Of a stretch of 64,000 bases of DNA, positions 25,133 through 36,000 are shown piece by piece (position 1 is the stretch's first letter; each line of letters begins with the position of its first letter). A program made the position numbers and the translations under genes. The notes below the pieces were generated by a model. The model was not told the DNA's origin. It made no database searches and saw only the letters and a program-made list of their open reading frames with translations. The DNA comes from Leptoclinus maculatus (Eukaryota; Chordata; Actinopteri; Perciformes; Stichaeidae), in NCBI GenBank assembly GCA_032191485.1, contig JAVDOI010000020.1:1412753-1476752 (forward strand). The letters run 5' to 3'.

Positions 25133-26984
25133 CTTTCATCTCAACTCAAGGCAGGAACTCAGAAGTCGGTCACGTTCATGTTCATCATCTTCTTCCTCTA
25201 GTAATGAGAGTACTTTGATTTCACATCATACATGAACTAACAACTGAACGCAGCAGTTTCTAGTGAAATTAGAGAAAATAAACAGGCCAAGAGGACAGCT
25301 TCTTGTGTTTGTTTCTTCTCACTAACTGTAGGAGTGCAGAAGTTGTGCAAACCATCATCTCCACTCTTCATGGATTTGTCGGTGAGCTCACTGGATCCTT
25401 CTTACCTCCTAAACCATCGACGTAATGCATCATTTCAAAAGCTCACTGGTGTTGTATTTACTCCAAAACACTGATGCTGGCAGGACTTTCAGGTTGCTCC
25501 TCCTCTATTTTTGAGAGGCAAGAGGGGGATCCAAAATAAAAGCGAGGTTGAAGGAAACACTAGTGCTCTTGTTCTCTGGGCTCATGTGTTACAATGGTGT
25601 CGATCCACATTAACCTGAACCACCTCAGACCTCTGAGGTCCCCTGTAATGTTGTACCCCAGACTGTTCCGTACTGAAAGAAATGCCAGTTTCTCGTTCCT
25701 TGGTATGAAGTGATGATAAACTTGATGACTGAGAGTCTTAACATTAGAAATGTGTGGAACACCCCTGAATCTATCTGCAAACAGCTGCAAACACAGTCAA
25801 CGCAAGAAAACAAGGAAACTTCTTTGAAAGCCCAGCAAGTTGAACTTTCTCTCACACGGGCAGCAAACACTGGTTAGATAGTGAAACCAAAAGAGATGGA
25901 TGGAGAAAAGATGGATATTTCAGCAAAGTTTATATGACATATTTTTCGTTCAATTACTTCATATTTCAGTAACTCACCGTTGTCTACTTTGACAGTTTTA
26001 CAGTCTTTTTAGGTTAATCGTGAGTGACTGATGCTCTTTAGAAATAGATGACTAAAAGCAAAAATTCCCAAATGTCCACTTTTCTTTTAGAAACAATATA
26101 AAGAGGAAGTGGGAAAGTCTTGCCAAATACTGAACAGAAAGGAACACGAAATAAAAAGGAAGACTGACCTCTTTGAATCGGTTGCACGACTATAATTAAT
26201 TTGGATTAAATCACAGTTTATCAGAACGTCTTGTTGCAATAAAATGTCAAACCTAGTTTTGAATTCAGCCAGATTAATTATAAACTCATCTTTGAGTTTA
26301 GTCCTCTCTTAACCTGGTTTAATGTCAGTTCTGTTGTAAACATGAACCCTTTTAATTCCTTAAAATGGGCTTTAATATTGAAAAATGCTCTGCATTTGGA
26401 AGAAAATGCTCTACTACTGAATGTCATCTAGTCTCTAATTGTGTCTGTCAACTTAAAGAGCCTATAAAGCTCTTTACAGCTCATTTAACCCATTGTTAAA
26501 AACAGTCCCAGCTCCAGGGAAGACTGTTATGCTATGTTCACACGAGCAACAAAACAAGCGCGGTTGGCAACATTGTTGCCAAGTCACCATTGAAGTGTTG
26601 CTTAAGCGCTCGTTGACGTAGTTTTCAAAAACTAAGCCAGATGATGGACCAATCAGTGCCCTGTGAGGAGTTACTGGCAGCTATAGGTGGGGATTAGGTA
26701 TGTGTGACAAGAGGCGACTCCTCGTTCTAAACAGCGATGGTGACTCCTGAAGAGGCTCGCGTAGACGCTGGAATAGCATCAGTTCTATCAGAACGGGAGA
26801 GTATTTCTTCATTGAAAGAAGAGCAAAGATCGACACTGACGGCTCGTCCCAACTTCAGTAAGAGTTTAATTGACAGATAGTTTATCCAGTCACCTGCCAC
26901 GTATTCATTTTTAAGTGCCTGCCCCTTTCCAAGCGCATTCTGCTGGTAGAAATCGATCCTGTGCTTATAAACAGGACACAAAGG

Positions 26985-29178
26985 GCCTTCAGTGCTGTCC
27001 TGCAGCTGAAACATCTCACTATGACGCCACAGCTACAGTTATTATTTGTTTCTAGGGGTGTAACAATACACGTACCGTATTTTCCGCACTATAAGGCGCA
27101 CTTAAAAGCCTTTAATTTTCTCAAAAAACGACAGTGCGCCTTATAATCCGGAGCGCCTTATATATGGATTAATTCTGGTTGTGTTTACTGACCTCGAAGC
27201 GATTTTGTGTGGTACACGGCGCTCTGTCAAAATGTTTTAGTACGACTTTGGTAAACTACAAAGCCGCACCGCTTGCAGCATTACGGCTACCGTAGTCAGG
27301 AGTGTCGCGGAGTAATACATACTGTGCTTCACCATAATATTACATATGTTAATATTACGATGCTGTCAAAAACAAAGTGAAGCAAACTAATTCGGAGCTT
27401 GCCATCATTCCGGGTGGAACCCTCTGGGGTCAGGGCCATTTTCTCATGTTTTTTAATGTTTTCTTAAACTCACCTTTTAAGGCACTTTCATACATGCTAC
27501 ATATACATGTCTTATATCAAAATGTGCAGAACAATCTCAGCTACAGCTACAGCTGTCTCAGAAAGCTGCTGTTAGCAGACGTGCTAACTAACGAGCTAAC
27601 AAGCTACACTACACGATGTAAACAGTCCGTCCCCCAGACTGTCATATGACGAACTGTAAGCTCGTCATAAACTCGTCATAGGCATCACATCTCGCTGTGT
27701 GAGTCTCGTACAAGCTCGCGAGAATATGGACACGGAAGTGGAGAAAAAACAGATTTTCGAAACATTTTTATGTGCCGTTTTTGCCGAGATATTAATATAA
27801 ACATCGAGTGAGCGCCGCTCACCCGCGGCGGCGCGGGCGCTGTCTTCAGAGTGCGCCTTATAGTCTGGTGCGCTTTATATATGAAAAAAGATCGAAAATA
27901 GACCATTCATTGACAGTGCGCCTTATAATCCAGTGCGCCCTATAGTGCGGAAAATACGGTATTCGTATTAAACCGTTCGGTACGAGGCTTACGAACCGAA
28001 CAATACGTTTGAATAATACTAGTGCATTTTGGAAAATGCAGAAGCTTAAATTGTAGGAAATATAATGTTTTTGGTGGACTGCGCTCAAGTAGGAGACAAC
28101 GGGCTGTGTGACCTCTGAACCTGGAACAACAAAAAAAAGACAGCTGAGGCACCGCACTTCTGGGAGGCTACACTAAACTAGCTTAACAAACAATAACTCT
28201 GCGCATGACGGTATGCTTCGTAATTAACGGACAATGCATATAGTCCAAATCTATATAATTAACACAATGACAACAGCAAACTCACAAGAACCAGTCACAT
28301 ATATTCATATGACAACAAAGCAACAAATCAATCCAGCAGACCTGCAGCGGAACACGCATTCTGCTACACACTCGAGGGCCATTCAGATATTAGATGTAAA
28401 AACACAAATGCAGTTCACTTACCAAATGCTGTTCACTTAAAGACAAACTCCATCCTCCTTTCTTTGTTGACAAAGAGTTTAATCCCACGGTTAAATCCCA
28501 ACTCACAAATCCGTTTCTCCTCCTTCAGCCATTGAGTGTTAAAAAATAAATAATCTACACCAAGCAAAATGCAAAACATGTCATAATTTCTTCCATATCT
28601 TTCAATTTGAACTCTTACTACTCCGACTAAGCCTCTGATAGCTATATACTTTAAGTTTCGTTTCACAATAGTCACGTGCTCGCCCACTGACCAATCACAG
28701 CACACACTGCACCTTACTGCAGAGCTGCACCTTAAAACTGAGCTGCCCGTTAATGCTGACATACTTGTAGGCCAGCTAGCAGGCTCTGACACGTCAAAGA
28801 ATACGCCCAACATGTCAAACTAAAGATCTGATTGGTTGAACACTATGACAATCAACAATATCGTCCCCATTCACTTAAACTGCAAATGGATTCACTTGTG
28901 AGGCTTCAGGCCTCGGGCCTCTCTTCTTACCTAGAGACACAGAGGTGAAATCTGATTGGATAAAAGCTCTACTTAAAACAAGCTGCACTGGAAGCAGAGC
29001 AACTGAGGAAGACAGTAGCTGTGCAATGAGAAAATAAGATTATGGGAAAAATATTTTTATAAATTATAATACATGTAGTGTATTTAAGAAAAAGTATTAA
29101 ATTATAAAACAGCTATAACTTTGTGATTCTGTTTAGGCCAGCAGAGAAGGCTTTGCAGGCCCTGACGGCCCGCCACTG
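26985..29178. mobile_element. hAT-like element, copy B, with nested MITE
   Basis: The left part (GCTGTCCTGCAGCTGAAAC...) matches copy A near 22790. The right part 28440-29178 matches copy A 23370-24045, ending GGCCCGCCACTG. The left terminus is eroded. The interior is interrupted by the TA-flanked element 27073-27961, so that insertion is younger than copy B. Confidence 0.6.
27073..27961. mobile_element. TA-flanked MITE, Tc/mariner-type ends
   Basis: Bounded by TA on both sides. The left end CCGTATTTTCCGCACTATAA is the reverse complement of the right end TATAGTGCGGAAAATACGG. Variant subterminal copies of GTGCGCCTTATA recur at about 27133, 27850 and 27915. There is no transposase ORF. The interior holds segments matching, in inverse orientation, 30645-30710 and 32380-32510. 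Confidence 0.8.
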
Positions 29179-29204
29179 ATTGTTACTATTATTAAGACAA
29201 AAAC

Positions 29205-29390
29205 TTCTCAAAAGTCTCTCCAGTTGTTAAAGCCGACTGACATGCCACCGTCATCAGAAACATGACGTCGCTTCATGTGACACAACTGAGGAAAGGATGT
29301 CTCATATCTGTTACAACATATTTCCTCGTTTCCTCTCTCCTCGCATGGTTTCCTTGCGTCTCTCCATGCAACATTCTTTTATATGAATTT
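29205..29390. repeat. Inverted copy of 30880-31060 (left arm)
   Basis: About 180 bp, including CTTCTCAAAAGTCTCTCCAG and AGGAAAGGATGTCTCAT, is closely matched by the reverse complement of 30880-31060. The arms flank exon 1 of the receptor kinase gene. Confidence 0.75.
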
Positions 29391-29725
29391 CACAACGTAG
29401 ATTGGTCCCGACCGGTCGACACTTTGTCAGCATCTGCCTTGAGACGGTAGTCAGTACCTCTTTAAGCATTGTGCCTAAAAAAACTATTTACATAACTTCT
29501 GAAGACGCCAAAATCATTTAAAATTATATATTCTTTTCCGAAATAGTGCTTAACATACAGAGAGCACATATACTTATGTACATGTTAGTCATGTTTAGGG
29601 ATACATCATATCATTTATTATAGTTGTACTTGGGTACTTGTGTGTTGGTGTATTTTGTGTTTTCTGGAGTATATTGTGTCTTTAAAAGCAGCAGCACATA
29701 AATACAGGAACTCAGAAGGTCAAAA

Positions 29726-29756
29726 GGGTGGGGGTGGGGGTGGGGGTGGGGGAGGG
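29726..29756 (+). other. Potential G-quadruplex tract upstream of receptor exon 1
   Basis: Six G-runs of three to five separated mostly by single T, about 160 bp upstream of the ATG at 29917. This matches the G3+N1-7 quadruplex rule on the coding strand. Confidence 0.7.
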
Positions 29757-29916
29757 CGTGGGCCTATTTTCCTGAGAAGGAAGGCTCATCTCAGCACTTT
29801 AATTACGACATTCCTCTGAACCAAATCATAAGTAGATGTAAACACTGACAGACTCAATGAGGAGCACAGTGACAGGCGGCGGGCGTGTAAGAACATGCTT
29901 CTAACCAGCTGGAAAC

Positions 29917-30022
29917 ATGGCTGTGTGTAACACTGCGCTGAGGTGCGTCTGGCCTACTTTAATCCTATTGTGGATCTGGATGTGGGAGGCCGGCTGTGAC
30001 ATTCAATATCAAGCAGAGGAGG
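29917..30022 (+). CDS. Receptor kinase exon 1, signal peptide
   Basis: ATG at 29917 opens a hydrophobic leader with PTLILLWIWMW, likely cleaved around residue 27 (…EAGC-D). An upstream ATG at 29895 is in another frame. Ends phase 1 at GAG G|GTGAGT and joins the 41-nt exon 33520-33560 (VESRLVWNPDPTKE). Confidence 0.75.
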
Positions 30023-33000
30023 GTGAGTCTTCAGGTGTCTGACACTCAGGGATTGAACAACATTACTGTTCCAATTAATATTTAAAACTTTAACATGCTT
30101 CTGCGGTGGTGTCATCATATATTTAAACTCTGAGGCACGTTGTTAGGAAGTTTGCCAGAAAAACTGGCTGTGATAAAAAAAAAGTACTTTTATATATAAT
30201 ATAATATGTTGTAGTATTAATATATTATCATCTTTTAACTGTAAATAAGAGGATCAATATAAATGCCCTCAGACTTTATCATATATTTAATTTGTATATT
30301 ACTTTTAGAGAGGGATTTTATTACGTGCAAGAGGCAGTGGTAGAAGAAGTATTCAGAACTTGTGAGTAAATGGCAACAATGGGTTAAAAAGTAAAATTAC
30401 AAGTAAAAGTTAAAAAGGATAAAAATGGCAGAAGTATTTCCAGCAAGTATCATGATTGTATCAAAGGTTTGAAAAAAATAGTTGGGTTATCATTATTGAT
30501 GCATTATAGTGAAACTAAAGTGAAATTAAAGTGCACTTTGAAAACGACTAACTCATCGATGCGTTTATTTGGTGCTTACTCGATGTTTCTATTAATAGCT
30601 CCGCGATAATACGGCACAGAAATATAATTCGGATGTTGTCGGAATCTGCAGAGTCTCCACTTCCGTGTCCGTATTCTCGCGAGATTGTACGTGACTCACA
30701 CAGCGGATAGGACCAATACAGAGGCGGAGCACGTTCGTCGAGCTCTGTGATTTGTGGATTCGTGTGTCCGTTTACATTTGGTGTGAAACTAACCAATGGA
30801 CACTCAGGAAATCACTAAGGACCTACCCATCACTTTACGTATAATTCAGTCGACATCCGTGAGGTCAGAGAGAACAGACTTGGCTCCTTTCCTTGCGTCT
30901 TAGTCCCTCCCACCAGGGATGCATGGAGAGACGAAACGAGGAAATATGTTTTAAGAGACATGAGACGTCCTTTCCTCAGTTACGTCACGTGAAGCGACGT
31001 CTGTTTCTGATGACGGAGGATCAGCTGTCAGTCAGCTGGAGAGACTTTTGAGAAGTTTGTCTGTTCACATGATCACTGTACTTAATAATAGTAACTAATA
31101 ATACTAATAACTAATAAAGACAGTTATCCTCACTGTAGAGGTGTTTTCTCTCTGTAGTCTGTTAACAAACTGTGTCCTGTGTTCTGTTTAGAAGATCAGC
31201 GGAATGCGATCGTCTTATTTATGAATTATTTGTGTCTGTAGGTTTTGAAATTGAGACTGTGACGTCATTATAAATAACCCAGAATATGATTATTGTTTCT
31301 CTTAAATGATAAAACTCATCAAACACTCAGGAATGATCAGCCTCACGTGACTGAATGAAATGATGATAAATTATGTAAAAAGCTCTCTCTGACTTTAATT
31401 GTTTCCATAATAAAAGTTATTGAGGGAAACATCAGATCATGAAAACACAAATCTTTCTAATAAATGAAGAAAGTTGTTTGTGGTCCTTTTGTTGTTCAGT
31501 CTACAATGAACATATATTTAAAACAGACGGTGAATCAGAAAACTAATCAAATATAAACTAGAGTTTATTCTGTGATCTGTCTTCACTCTGGTGTTAAACT
31601 CCAGTCAGTCAGTCCGATCAGCTGCAGCGTCCAATCACATCACTGATGAACAATGAGGGGGCGTGTCGGCCGTTAAAACACTTCCTGGATGTCTGTTCTC
31701 GTGGTTCCTCGCTCATGGCTCCTCCGAGATCTCTCCTCCATCCTCGATCCTCGCTCCTCCGGCCGTCAATATGGCGGCGCAGAAACAACTTCCGGTTCAA
31801 GCGAGGATCGAGGAGCGAGGAAACGACAATTAAGAGACTTGAGATGTACCCAGAGAGCATGGCGAAGAGGAAGTTTACAGTTAGCGAAGTACTTTCAGCG
31901 GTTTTGGAAAGCAGCAGTGAGGATGACGGAGGAGCTTCAGAGCCTGATGGATTTGATTCCAACGATGAAGAGGAATACCAGAATAATAGGGATAATAGGG
32001 ACGTGTGCATATTTCATTTGCACACATCTCATGAAGCTTGATCTGTGGTATGAAGTCATTACTCAGTCCCATTTGATCTCAGTCCCTCTAACATGTGGTG
32101 AAAGTAGAGTGACAACACTTCTACTCAAAAAACGATATTACAAAATTTGTATTTATTATACATTTATCTACTATTTTATTCATATATTCCACTACTTATG
32201 TGAACCTAAGACTTTGGTAAACCAATTTCAAGCACCAAAACAATGTATCCACATGAGTAAAGTTATGTTTTCACAAGAGATTTGAAGAATTTCAAAAATT
32301 GGACGTCATTTTTCAGCTTTAGGGCCAAATGATCTATTTACACAGTGCCTTAGGACAATTGGTGCCTCATTATATAGCGAGCTGAGATTGTTCTGCACAT
32401 TCTGATATAACACGGGGGTATGTATCATATATGCAAGTGCCTTTAAAAAGTGAGTTTAAGAAAAAGTGTAAAAATCGAGAAAATGCCCAGGACCCCAAAG
32501 AGTTTTAAAGCAGAATTTTTATGTTGTAGCTGGTGGAGGTTCAGTCGTCACCTTATTACGCTGCATTATAATCTGTGAAACAATCATTTATTAACGGAAA
32601 TATTTACGGACTGTAAAGAAACAACTTTTTATGGCTGACAGATGCGAGTAGTGGAGGATAACGTACGGTATTTCCCTCAAGTAAAGAATTAAAACACATG
32701 TACTTAGTTACTTTCACACGTCTCCATTTGTTTATACCATCTGTGGTTCACCCCCATTGAATATCATGTTTACTTATGCACTTATGAAAGTACCATGACT
32801 TATTTATCTGGACAACTGGACAACTGATGGTGGTGCTCGAGGAAAGGTCATCGGGCCACCAAAGTTATCAGGATTCCTCTGCTGGGGACCATGAATGTCA
32901 AGTATAGTCTCAGCCATCACTTGGTAAATTAAAAAAACAAGGGAAATAAATATAAATACAAGTCACGCAATATGACAAACATTCTATTGAATCATTTTTA

Positions 33001-36000
33001 TTCAATATTTTATTTATTTATTATCATTAAATCTTAAATCTGACACAAGAAATCTATTTTCTCAATCTATTTCTTTCACAGCATACTCTTTTATCTCTTA
33101 ACTTTTCTGAAGAGCTCTAAATTATTTTTATATATCTATATTTACAATACAATACAATACAATAGCTGCTATCAGCCGGCTCAGTCGTTGCCATGTCAAG
33201 AGGAGGCAATAGATTTGCTCTGAATTTCGTTTTAACATCTCTCCTTTACTGAATTCTACAAAAGAGTTTAATATCTAGAAAGAGGAAGCAGAGTCAGGCA
33301 CCACCCTGATGAAGACGAGCTGAAAACACTTAGGAAATAGAGTCAAGAGCAACCTAATACTGAATGTTACAATGGGATGCAAAGTATTGTTCCAGTCCCT
33401 AATTCACAGGAGCGCTGCTGGAAACGAGCTGCTGATGTGTTTCAGTTTGGAAGTTATTTTTACACAAAGTCCCGCTTGATTCGACAGAGTAACCTTTCTT
33501 TGTCTTTGTCTTTGTTTAGTGGAGAGCAGGCTGGTATGGAATCCTGACCCGACCAAAGAAGTAAGTTGAGTGACAAGTATTCATTTCATGTACTGTAAAA
33601 ACACACTTTAATTAATCGCATTTAATTAACAGTTTGACCTCATTTTTAATTGCTAGCTGTGTCAACACGTGTTTTTGTTTTTACTCTATTTTATGAAATT
33701 GTAACCGCAATGTGGTACTTTACATTTACTTTTCATTTATTTCAGCACTTTAATGACGAATGAATGATTTTAACTCATTTAAACGATGGTGTGAAAGCTG
33801 ACTGTAGCTCATGTTTTGGGTATAAAAAAAAAATGTAATATGATATAAATTTGGAAAAAAAAGAAATGTACATACCAAGATGTTATTTAACGAACTCAGT
33901 CAATTAATAATCACTGTTGAAGAACATGGTCAACATCACCAGCTGATATGAGGTTTAATAATCATTATTCATATTTTATGAATTAGTTATTCCAATTATA
34001 TCTTACGGGTTTATGCTGCCTTCAAATGTACACACGGTTACGACATGGGAAGTTGCGTACACAATATGCTTGGCGCTCAGTTGGTTAAGTCGTGAGTACA
34101 ACGGCGACATAGACGCTACTAACGGCGAGAAGCCACCAAGGCTAAGAGTTTAGCAAGCTAGCTAGCGGCTAACAAAACGCAGCAAATGCAAAGGCAAAAA
34201 GACAGAGGGAACGATATCAACATTTTCCTCAAACATATCAAATTACCAGCAAACACCTCGTGAACTCTGAGCTTTTAGAAAACATCCACTCCTGGCATCG
34301 TGAATACGACAAAAATACCAACGCGGTAAACAAGACCACATTTGAAGGCAGCATCTGTCTTTAACTGGTTGTTGAGCCTCCTCCGTGTTCTTGTGTGAAC
34401 CTGTACTTTTACGCTTTTCACTGATGTTCTCTTGCATCTTCCCGTCATCGCAGTGGAATAAGATTCAGCTCATAGTGGGCACAGCGAGTCCGGTGCCCGT
34501 GCTCCAAGCTTGTGGAAGAAGCATAACGAGAACTATTTTAAGCCAGTGGATGGAGCGGAAAGATGCCCACCATCTACTGATGGATGTTTCATTTGCCCAA
34601 GAAGAGGAGACGTCTGGTCAGCTCGGCCCGCTACAAGTTCACCTGTTTGACTCAAACACACCAATCGCAAGATTTCAAGATACTCGGGCTGTCCTGGACC
34701 TTCAGACCTCCAAGCCGTTCCCTGACACAGTCCCTCTGAACCAAATATCAAGCTATCTGAACCACAGCCGGGCTTTGAGCCTGGGCTCCGTCAGCAGCAG
34801 GGGCTTTCAGCTGGCCCTCTCCTACTCAGGAAGATGTGTGATGGTAACATCCATCAGACTGTACTACAGGAGGTGCCCTGACACCGTGGCCCACCTGGCC
34901 TTGTTCAAGGGGACCGGGGCCGCGTCGGGTCCGTTGACGGGTTCCTGCGTGAAGGGAACTGTAGAGGTTTTCCCACCTGTTCGAGAGTGTGATGTGGACG
35001 GAGTTTGGGGTCCGCTGCAGGGGGGCTGTACCTGTGAAGCCGGCCATCAAGTTATGGATGACACCTGTCAAGGTATGGAGATTTACAGTTTATTCAAATT
35101 CCAAAAAGGAGCTGATGGCAGAGTTTAAAGTGGCAATAGACATGTTTTTTTACTTTAATTCATCATTATGAAGTATATGTTGATTGCACAATGTAACCGC
35201 TATAGAATAATGACACCATCTGTGTTCCGATTGGCTCCCTATAAACCTGGCCTTCACTCTGCAGTTCTGTACAATCTCCTGGGAAATAAAAGGTTGAAAA
35301 GTTGTTTGTTGCAACTTTCTAATCTTTTAATCCTCATTACAGCCGTCACAAATACGCTGACAATGTTTCAAAACAACCTAATTCAATGAATTAAATGAAC
35401 CATCCACTGGACATTTAGTCAACTGAACACATTTTTTTAATGTGCAACAACTTATGATTTGGTTTCTGTACGAGCTGCCACAGATGTCACCATAACATGA
35501 TAACATTTTGTTTTTGGCCAACAAGTAAGTCATGTGCTGACGCAAACATTCCACAGTATAAATATCTTGGCAAGAATAATCTTGGGTAAATGACTTTCAC
35601 ATCCTCTTCCCCAGTCCTCTTCTATTTCCAGTGCATTGCTCAACAGAAATCATTGTTAACGTCATGCGTACTCTTTGTAAAGACAAAGCCTTGCTGCCTG
35701 TGACACCAGAGCATTAATGGACCCATAAACACTGACAATTCTGCTATTCTTAGGGCCGCACTTAGGATTGAGCTGAACATTATTATTCATTATTCAAATC
35801 TCTTTGGAACTATGGCTATGCAAAAAAAAAGTCAATAATCCATTTATTACAAATCCGAGTGCAAACTTGTACTGATGTTGTAGCTGGAATAAGTGAGTAT
35901 CAAGAAGTGTCGGTGCAGAAATGTCTAAGATATGTTTGTGGTCAATTAAAAAGAGTTGCCATTACATAGTCATACAGTTCTTAGTTTTTACACTGTAAAA

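Larger units (their letters stand above)
21170..29916. other. Intergenic span between EHBP1L1 and the receptor kinase
   Basis: No spliced gene is supported here. It contains the EHBP1L1 3' UTR of unknown length, mobile-element copies listed separately, and unique-looking AT-rich DNA (for example 24050-24870 and 25150-26500) in which I see nothing further. Confidence 0.7.
30023..33519. other. Receptor kinase intron 1
   Basis: 3.5-kb intron. It holds the right inverted arm (30880-31060), a piggyBac-suspect segment (31640-32520) and a copy of the GGGGACCATGAAT repeat at about 32800-32935. The remainder is AT-rich with nothing recognised. Confidence 0.7.
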
